A stretch of 56,538 nt of DNA from Thermoanaerobaculum sp. (GTDB taxonomy: Bacteria; Acidobacteriota; Thermoanaerobaculia; Multivoradales; UBA5704), in assembly GCA_021154885.1 (NCBI GenBank), contig JAJKHS010000138.1:1-56538 (forward strand). The letters are read 5' to 3'. Numbering within the stretch: the first letter of the stretch is position 1; the number at the start of each line of letters is the position of its first letter. Positions 54,302 through 56,538 of this stretch are shown piece after piece. The translations under genes were made by a program, and so were the position numbers. The notes under the pieces are model-generated. The model made no database searches and had not been told where the DNA came from. It saw nothing but the letters and a program-made list of their open reading frames with translations.

Positions 54302-54963
54302 CCGCTCGTCCCTTCGAGGAGATCCTAAACCGCTTCGCGGAGGAGCGACGGGAGTTCCTGCGTGGCATCTTCCGGCAAGCGAGAGGCCAAGGTCTGGTCC
54401 CCCTCGACCTCGAAACGGCGGCGCTCGCTTTGGGCGCTCCCCGTGACCGCCTGGTGCGGGCTCTCGACTACCTGGCCGAGCAGAACCTGCTGGAAGTCCG
54501 CGCCGCCGGCCTGCGCCATCCCTACCGCTGGCTCCGCCGGCCCGCCGATCTGGAGGAGATAGCGCGATCTCTCCACCAGCGCACCCTCGAACGGGAGAGC
54601 CGCGAGATCGCCCGCCTCGACCAGGTGCTGACCCTCGCCGCCCACGACGGTTGCCAGACGGCCTTCCTCGCGGCCCACTTCGGAGAGCTGCTTTCCCATC
54701 CCTGCGGCCACTGCTCCTGGTGCGGGAACGGCGGCCAGCCCGCGAAGCTCTTCCCGGCGACTCCCGTCCACCTCGACGAAGCTCCCCTGCGCCAAGCGGT
54801 GAGCCTCTGGCGGCAGACCCCGGACCTGACCCAGGCCCTGGCCGGCCCGCGAGCCTTCACCCACTTCCTGACCGGCCTCCCCTCCCCGCGCCAGACCCGC
54901 GGCAAGCTCAAAACTCACCCCCTCTTCGGCACCTTCGCCCACGTCCCCTTCGCGGAGGTGCTG
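54301..54963 (+). pseudogene. Duplicated 3' segment of recQ
   Basis: Aligned with 52645-53320 it differs by scattered substitutions and a few small indels (for example CGTCTCCTTC versus CGTCCCTTC, and loss of nine bases near 54560). The first part is frameshifted. From TTG at 54430 a 226-codon frame remains open and includes the zinc-binding GCQTAFLAAHF...HPCGHCSWC; it then runs out into a dispersed repeat and ends at 55110. The helicase core is absent. It may be inert or may yield a RecQ C-terminal fragment. It is preceded immediately by the toxin-antitoxin cassette. Confidence 0.88.
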
Positions 54964-55008
54964 CGGCGGGTGGAGGAGAGCCCCAGTAGCCGAAGAGCCA
55001 TTCGCACC

Positions 55009-55099
55009 GGGACCCCTGGGAACGCCGGCGTCTCGCCGGCCTCTTCCCTCCTCAAAAAGAGAAGCCGGACGGGAAACCGGGATGCCTGCGCTCCCAAGA
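55009..55099. repeat. Dispersed GGGACCCCTGGGAACGCC repeat
   Basis: GGGACCCCTGGGAACGCCGG, then a TCTCGCCGGC arm opposed to GCCGGACGGGAAACCGG and a right end GATGCCTGCGCTCCCAAG. Read on the plus strand it gives GNAGVSPAS...NRDACAPK, a peptide pattern well known from dispersed repeats that are wrongly annotated as short proteins in several phyla. A partial copy is at 37773-37806. It ends the recQ-derived frame. Confidence 0.72.
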
Positions 55100-55131
55100 A
55101 CTGTATGTAGTATCGAGAGATCCTGAATCGC

Positions 55132-55495
55132 CTACTTGCGCGCTCTCTCTTGCTGATGTCGAGCAATCAGCTCTCGGGAGACCGGCACCAACTCCGCAGG
55201 GACCTCCATCATCGTGCTCGTCGGGCTGGACAAGGCCGCCTCTCAGCCGCTTCTTCGTCCGTCTGAGACTCAATTTCACGAACAACCCTCCAATCTCGTG
55301 CCCTGAGACGTGCCCTAAGAGGAATTGTACTGCAAATCTATCTTGATCCACGCTTACTTCGGGATCGACTTCGAGCTGATCTAGGATATGGTGACCTCCA
55401 GGATAAGTTATCTTCAAAACTCGACCACCACCGCTACCAAGCTGCCAAGAAAAATGGCCACATCCCAATGTTTCGACAAGCTTGACTCGTAGCAC
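55132..55495 (-). pseudogene. Low-GC degraded small gene
   Basis: A GTG-started frame from 55495 encodes about 85 residues of plausible protein (VKLVETLGCGHFSWQLG, VDPEVSVDQDRFAVQFLLGH) and then loses coherence. In another frame a likely continuation, MMEVPAELVPVSRELIARHQ with a stop at 55132-55134, resembles a small antitoxin end. A frameshift near 55245 separates the two. No family recognised. GC content is markedly below the window average. The gap 55500-55623 shows no gene. Confidence 0.35.
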
Positions 55496-55623
55496 GAGGG
55501 GGTCTACCCTCTTATTTGAGAACTTACCTCATTGCAGACCATAAATTTAACTTAGGTTATCCAGCCTGGATGTATGATGCTCAATTTGGGAACAAAGCTA
55601 AATATGGCGGGAACGGAGCTCTG

Positions 55624-56538
55624 ATGCACGACACAGTTGGAATCATGCGCGGCTGTTCTTCTAAAGTGAAGACCATTCAGCAATTGTTATATTTCATTAT
55701 ATTAACCTTTCTCGGAAACGAGGCTTCTGCTCAGAGTCGGCCAGATATCGTACCGCAGAACATCTCCGTCAGTCCCGCGTCTGTCGCTGCCGGCGGGGGA
55801 ACCACTGTCTTCTTCACCGTTCGAAACCAGGGCAGTGCTTCTGCTGGGCCGACCACGACACGCTTGCGCCTGAGCACCTCAGCTTCTGGGCCCAGCCTCT
55901 CCGACCCCGTCCTCGCCGATGTAAATACACCCTCGATCGCCGCCGGGTCTTCGGTGTCTCAGAACGCCGCCGCCACGATTCCCGCCGGTACTGCCAACGG
56001 CACTTATCACATCTGGGTGATCCTCGACAACTTCAGTGCCATTCAGCAGAGCAACACCAGCAACGACTTCGGCAGCACTACTATCTCCGTCAGCACGGCT
56101 CCTCAGTTGCCCGACCTCGTGCCGCAGAATATTTCCGTCAGTCCCGCCTCCGTCGCTGCCGGCGGTGGAACCACCGTCTTTTTCACCGTCCGCAATCAGG
56201 GTAGCGGCTCCGCTGGGTCAACCACCACACGCTTGCGCCTGAGCACTTCGTCTTCCGGGCCCAGCCTCTCCGACCCCGTCCTCGCCGATGTGAGCACACC
56301 CTCGATCGCCCCCGGGTCTTCAGTGTCTCAGAACGCCGCCGTCACGATTCCCCCCGGTACTGCCAACGGCACCTACTACATCTGGGTGATCCTCGACAAC
56401 TTCAGCGCCATTCAACAGAGCAACAACAGCAACGACTTCGGCAGCACTACCCTCTCCGTCAGCACGGCTCCTCAGTTGCCCGACCTCGTGCCGCAGAACA
56501 TTTCCGTCAGTCCCGCCTCTGTCGCCGCCGGCGGTGGA
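55624..56538 (+). CDS. Secreted protein of tandem CARDB-like repeats (cut by window end)
   Basis: Runs off the right edge, so at least 305 residues. A signal peptide (LLYFIILTFLGNEASA, cleavage before QS) precedes repeats beginning PDIVPQNISVSPASVAAGG. Repeat starts are at 55741, 56110 and 56479, a constant 369 bp (123 aa). Within each unit TVFFTVRNQGS, TTTRLRLSTS and YIWVILDNFSAIQQSN are CARDB-type beta-sandwich motifs. The ATG at 55624 has a GGAG site; the ATG at 55645 would give a more compact signal peptide. The leader region is AT-rich compared with its repeats. Confidence 0.88.
   Translation, partial: MHDTVGIMRGCSSKVKTIQQLLYFIILTFLGNEASAQSRPDIVPQNISVSPASVAAGGGTTVFFTVRNQGSASAGPTTTRLRLSTSASGPSLSDPVLADVNTPSIAAGSSVSQNAAATIPAGTANGTYHIWVILDNFSAIQQSNTSNDFGSTTISVSTAPQLPDLVPQNISVSPASVAAGGGTTVFFTVRNQGSGSAGSTTTRLRLSTSSSGPSLSDPVLADVSTPSIAPGSSVSQNAAVTIPPGTANGTYYIWVILDNFSAIQQSNNSNDFGSTTLSVSTAPQLPDLVPQNISVSPASVAAGGG

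Overview
The window is GC-rich chromosomal DNA from a Gram-negative bacterium, most likely an Acidobacteriota member, possibly of a Thermoanaerobaculia-like lineage. The basis is indirect. There is a large TonB receptor with an N-terminal carboxypeptidase-regulatory-like domain, a five-helix SdhC, a TVP38/flavin-disulfide-reductase gene pair, many toxin-antitoxin fragments, and several families of palindromic dispersed repeats. No rRNA, tRNA or CRISPR array was recognised, so the taxonomy stays provisional.

Positions 23-18949 (minus strand) hold one tightly packed operon for a contractile tail-like injection particle, cut by the left window edge. In transcription order it encodes sheath, tube, a tail-assembly chaperone with a probable -1 frameshift extension, a Pro/Ala-rich protein, a DNA-circulation/gpU-like tail protein, a gpD-like hub, a gpV-like spike, a gp25-like wedge, a gpJ-like wedge, a gpI-like protein, a small fibre-type protein and a long fibre. 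Then come four proteins with no clear assignment (276, 1134, 826 and 57 aa). No capsid, portal, terminase, integrase or lysis gene is visible. A plausible sigma70 promoter precedes the sheath gene.

Positions 19013-32400 are accessory. They hold a secreted alpha/beta hydrolase, a PfpI-family protein, a glyoxalase-like protein, the remains of a glutamine synthetase gene, a small membrane protein, TVP38 plus a mercuric-reductase-like flavoprotein, YaeQ, a zeta-toxin-like kinase with a small partner, a TonB receptor, a Uma2 nuclease-like protein and one protein of unknown function. The zeta-like pair is preceded by an array of 32-bp palindromes whose centres lie close to multiples of 21 bp apart.

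Positions 32448-47686 are mostly housekeeping. They hold sdhCAB with a perfect CRP-type palindrome upstream, pcnB, an OsmC protein, a two-gene osmoprotectant-type ABC transporter (ATPase plus a binding-protein/permease fusion) and an AbrB/PIN toxin-antitoxin pair. A long minus-strand run follows: sucC-sucD-S51 peptidase-like-ndk-small protein-HD-GYP-uracil DNA glycosylase-small winged-helix-like protein. A 20-codon ORF followed by a strong intrinsic terminator lies between pcnB and osmC.

Positions 47876-56538 hold an orphan antitoxin, a SWIM/SNF2 helicase, and RecQ. The last third of recQ is duplicated about 1.6 kb downstream, with a toxin-antitoxin cassette (CopG/RelE with a frameshifted toxin, plus a UPF0175-like antitoxin) between the two copies. 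After a lower-GC degraded stretch, the window ends inside a secreted protein built from nearly identical 123-residue CARDB-type repeats.
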